Part shown: piece after piece, positions 61,458 through 64,000 of the stretch
Layout of the letters: every line of letters starts with the position of its first letter
How positions within the stretch are numbered: position 1 is the first letter of the stretch
Origin: Mycolicibacterium litorale
Lineage (GTDB): Bacteria > Actinomycetota > Actinomycetes > Mycobacteriales > Mycobacteriaceae
Assembly (NCBI GenBank): GCA_002007745.1
Contig: CP019882.1
Location: 3,720,001-3,784,000 of the forward strand
Direction of reading: 5' to 3'
DNA length: 64,000 nt
Translations under genes and position numbers: made by a program
The notes under the pieces: generated by a model
Seen by the model: only the letters and a program-made list of their open reading frames with translations
Databases searched by the model: none
Told to the model about the DNA's origin: nothing

Positions 61458-63036
61458 ACCACTCCCGCTGGTTCCGGGTCGCCGCTGCCGGATGTGACCG
61501 GGGTGGCCTCGGCGCCGGCAGACAGCGCGGCCGCGCCGGCGTCTGCGCCGCCGAGCCCGAGCACCTTGGTGCCGTGGGTCCAGACCTCGTTGAACAGCTC
61601 GGGGTTCTCCGAGAGCTTGACGCCCAGCGAGGGCACCATCTCCTTGAGCTTGGGTTCCCAGCCCGGGTAGCGATCGGCGAAGCAGCGCTGCAGGACGTCG
61701 ATCATCGCCGGCACCGCGGTGGAGGCACCCGGGGAGGCGCCGAGCAGACCGGCGATGGAGCCGTCGGCGGCGGCGAGCACGGTGGTGCCGAACTCGAGCA
61801 CACCCAGCTTCTTGGAGTCGCGGCGGATCACCTGCACCCGCTGGCCGGCGATGTCCAGCTCCCAGTCGGAATCCTTTGCACTGGGGCGAATTCACGCAGA
61901 GTGTCCACCCGGTCGGCTTCACTGAGCGCGAGCTGGCCGATGAGGTACTTCAGCAGGCTCATCTCGGTGAGCCCGACGCCGATCATCGAGGCGAGGTTGT
62001 TGGGCTTGACCGACAGCGGCAGGTCGGTGACCTTGCCTTCCTTGAGGAACTTCGGCGACCAGCCGGCGAACGGCCCGAACAGCAGCCACGACCGTCCGTT
62101 GATCACGCGGGTGTCCAGGTGCGGCACCGACATCGGCGGGGCGCCCAGCGGCGGCATGCCGTAGACCTTGGCCTGGTGTGCGGCCGCCAGTTCGGCGTTG
62201 CCGGTGCGCAGCCACTGACCGCTGACCGGGAAGCCGCCGTAGCCCTTGGCCTCGGCGATGCCCGCTTTCTGCAGCAGCGGCAGCGCACCGCCACCGGCGC
62301 CGACGAACACGAACTTGGCCGACAGCTTGCGCTTCTGCCCGGTGCGCCGGTTGGCGATCTTGACCGTCCAACTGCCGTCGGACTCCTTGTGCAGACCGCG
62401 CACATCATGGCCGAACAGGGTGGTCATACCGCGTTCGGTGCCGTAGCCGAGAAGCTGGCGGGTCAGCGACCCGAAATCGACGTCGGTGCCGTCCTGGGTC
62501 CAGTTCAGGGCGACCGGCTCGGAGAAGTCGCGACCCTTGGCCATCAGCGGCAGCCGGCGGGCGAACTCGTCGGCGCCGTCGATGAACTCCATCGTCGCGA
62601 ACAGCGGGTTGCGCACCAGGGTGTCGCGGCGGCGGCGCAGGTAGTCGATGTGCTCGGCGCCGTGCACGAAGCTCACATGCGGGATGGGGTTCAGGAAGCT
62701 GCGGACGTCGGGCAGGATGCCGTTCTCGTGGGCGTAGGTCCAGAACTGGCGGGTGACCTGGAACTGCTCGTTGACGTTGACGGCCTTGGCGATGTCGATG
62801 GTGCCGTCGGGCTTCTGCGGGGTGTAGTTGAGTTCACACAGCGCCGAGTGCCCGGTGCCGGCGTTGTTCCACGGATCCGAGCTCTCCGCGGCGGCGGCGT
62901 CGAGGCGCTCCACCAGGGTGATCGACCAGTCGGGTTGCAGCAGCCGCAGCAGCGCACCCAGCGTGGCGGACATAATTCCCGCGCCGACCAGCACCACGTC
63001 GGTCTTGCCGTTATCTGGCACCGTGTTATCTGACAC
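61454..63036 (-). CDS. mqo: Malate:quinone oxidoreductase, frameshifted as sequenced
   Basis: Restored length about 527 residues. An N-terminal FAD motif (VVLVGAGIMSATLGALLRLL), DPWNNAGTGHSALCELNY, an FVFVGAGGGALPLLQKAG region and a C-terminal GASPGASTAVPAMIDVL segment are standard Mqo elements. The frame breaks at 61883-61886 (G run, plus strand); one added base restores EFAPSAKDSDWELDIAG and rejoins GQRVQVIRRDSKKLG. It oxidises malate directly to quinone at the membrane, feeding the respiratory chain. A 35-residue Ala/Gly tail extends the usual C-terminus. AAAGGA lies upstream of the GTG. Confidence 0.93.
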
Positions 63037-63135
63037 CGGCTCGTCGTCCTTTACTCGCTGACAGCTGTACCGATAGTCAGGTTATCCCGACCGACTCCGA
63101 ACTATTCGCGCGAGTCACCAGCACCACACCCCTAC

Positions 63136-63141
63136 TAAGGT
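63136..63141 (+). promoter_or_regulatory. Putative -10 element of the terminal hydrolase gene
   Basis: TAAGGT ends seven bases before the GTG at 63149, with no Shine-Dalgarno; same layout as the other leaderless genes here. Confidence 0.45.
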
Positions 63142-63148
63142 GAACGCT

Positions 63149-64000
63149 GTGACGGCAGGGCGGACCGAATGGGCTGACGACGTCCTCCCGGGCTACCAGC
63201 AGACCACCATGGCGTTGGGCGCCGACCCCGACGGCGAGGGCGACTTGTTCGCCACCCTGGTGCGCCGAACCGACGAGACACCGGCGCCGCACGCCGTGCT
63301 GGCCGTGCACGGATTCACCGACTACTTCTTCAATACCGAGCTCGCCGACCACTTCACCGCGGCGGGGTTGCGCTTCTACGCCCTCGACCAGCACAAGTGC
63401 GGGCGGTCCTGGCGCGCGGGCCAGACCCCGCACTTCACCACCGACCTGGCCCGTTACGACCGCGAGTTGGAGCGTGCGGTGGCAGTGGTCGCCGCCGAGA
63501 ACCCCGGCGCCCGGGTGCTGGTCTACGGCCACTCGGCCGGCGGGCTGATCGTGTCACTGTGGCTGGATCGGGTGCACCGCCGCCGGGCCACCACCGCGCT
63601 GTCGATCGGGGGCCTGGTACTCAACAGCCCGTGGCTGGATCTGCACGGTCCGGCGATCCTGCGTACCCGGGTCACCTCGACGGCCATCGGGGCGATGTCG
63701 CGGGTGCGCAAGACGCAGGTGGTGCGCGGAACCGGCAAGGGCAGCTACGGGCTGACGCTGCACCGGGACTACGACGGCGAGTTCGAGTACAACCTGCAGT
63801 GGAAGCCGTTGGGCGGTTTCCCGGTGACGTTCGGCTGGATCAACGCGATCCGGCGCGGGCATGCGAGGTTGCACCGGGGGTTGGATGTCGGCGTGCCGAA
63901 TCTGATCCTGCGCTCCGACCACAGCGTGGCCGAGACCGCCGACGCATCCACCATGCAACGCGGTGACGCCGTCCTCGACGTCAGCCAGATCGCCCGCTGG
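63149..64000 (+). CDS. Alpha/beta hydrolase (Rv2854-like), cut by the window end
   Basis: 284 codons are visible and the frame is still open at the end. HGFTDYFFN gives the oxyanion region, and YGHSAGG is the nucleophile elbow (Ser in G-H-S-A-G). NSPWLDLHGP and RSDHSVAE follow, the latter fitting the region of the catalytic Asp. It resembles monoacylglycerol-lipase-like serine hydrolases and Rv2854, the neighbour of mqo in M. tuberculosis. GTG start at 63149. Divergent from mqo with 112 bp between. Confidence 0.85.
   Translation, partial: MTAGRTEWADDVLPGYQQTTMALGADPDGEGDLFATLVRRTDETPAPHAVLAVHGFTDYFFNTELADHFTAAGLRFYALDQHKCGRSWRAGQTPHFTTDLARYDRELERAVAVVAAENPGARVLVYGHSAGGLIVSLWLDRVHRRRATTALSIGGLVLNSPWLDLHGPAILRTRVTSTAIGAMSRVRKTQVVRGTGKGSYGLTLHRDYDGEFEYNLQWKPLGGFPVTFGWINAIRRGHARLHRGLDVGVPNLILRSDHSVAETADASTMQRGDAVLDVSQIARW

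Overview
The window is a high-GC actinobacterial chromosome segment. It is almost certainly a non-tuberculous Mycobacterium (Mycolicibacterium-type). The protein sequences and gene order match, from memory, two stretches of the M. tuberculosis chromosome: roughly Rv2771c-Rv2795c (flavodoxin-like protein, dapB, aldR/ald, nitronate monooxygenase, pepR, pnp, rpsO, ribF, sirR, truB, pptT, phosphoesterase) and Rv2831-Rv2854 (echA16, dinF, DHH phosphoesterase, rbfA, infB, ylxR, nusA, rimP, proS, efpA, cysG, cobB, cobO, chelatase, GNAT, mqo, hydrolase). No rRNA, tRNA, insertion sequence, prophage or CRISPR array was found. No gap between called genes exceeds 300 bp; the longest is pnp-rpsO at 296 bp.

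Layout. 1-5.5 kb: dapB operon with small redox and membrane genes, then a three-gene unit of an ESX/WXG-like secreted protein plus two small membrane proteins, and a divergent PE-PPE-type secreted hydrolase. 5.5-10.9 kb: DUF222-HNH nuclease gene, the aldR/ald alanine dehydrogenase switch, VOC and SEC-C proteins, and a class A beta-lactamase. 10.9-18.1 kb: nitronate monooxygenase, pepR, pnp, rpsO, an ArsR/SRPBCC pair and ribF. 18.2-25.0 kb: an MntR/SirR-type regulator, then an accessory amino-sugar catabolic operon (DMT permease, BadF-type kinase, AgaS, KbaZ, KbaY) with a divergent DeoR repressor. 25.0-32.1 kb: CBS protein, truB-pptT-phosphoesterase, a CocE-like hydrolase, DUF1802, DUF2277, TetR and an enoyl-CoA hydratase. 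32.1-35.2 kb: a large secreted multidomain GH18 chitinase-like protein. 35.3-44.5 kb: the conserved rimP-nusA-ylxR-infB-rbfA-DHH-MATE translation operon, with an unexpected FAD oxidoreductase inserted between nusA and ylxR. 44.6-52.4 kb: a Tat lipoprotein and ferritin-like protein, proS, a PCD/VOC fusion, an ABC-like ATPase with a YhgE/Pip membrane protein, and an NCS1 permease. 52.4-64 kb: two tandem EfpA-like MFS exporters separated by a 29-bp tandem repeat, then cysG, cobB, cobO, chelatase, GNAT, mqo (corrin/siroheme and respiration) and an alpha/beta hydrolase cut by the window end.

Two features run through the window. First, seven genes (bla, DMT permease, CocE hydrolase, chitinase, infB, FAD oxidoreductase, mqo) are each broken by one missing base in a run of four or five G or C. 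Because infB is essential, this looks like homopolymer under-calling in the assembly rather than gene decay. I therefore give the restored full-length genes. Second, about a dozen genes have a TANNNT hexamer ending 6-8 bases before the start codon and no Shine-Dalgarno sequence, as expected for leaderless mycobacterial transcripts; several start codons were chosen on this basis.

Rv numbers and family names come from recall of the sequences, not from a database search.
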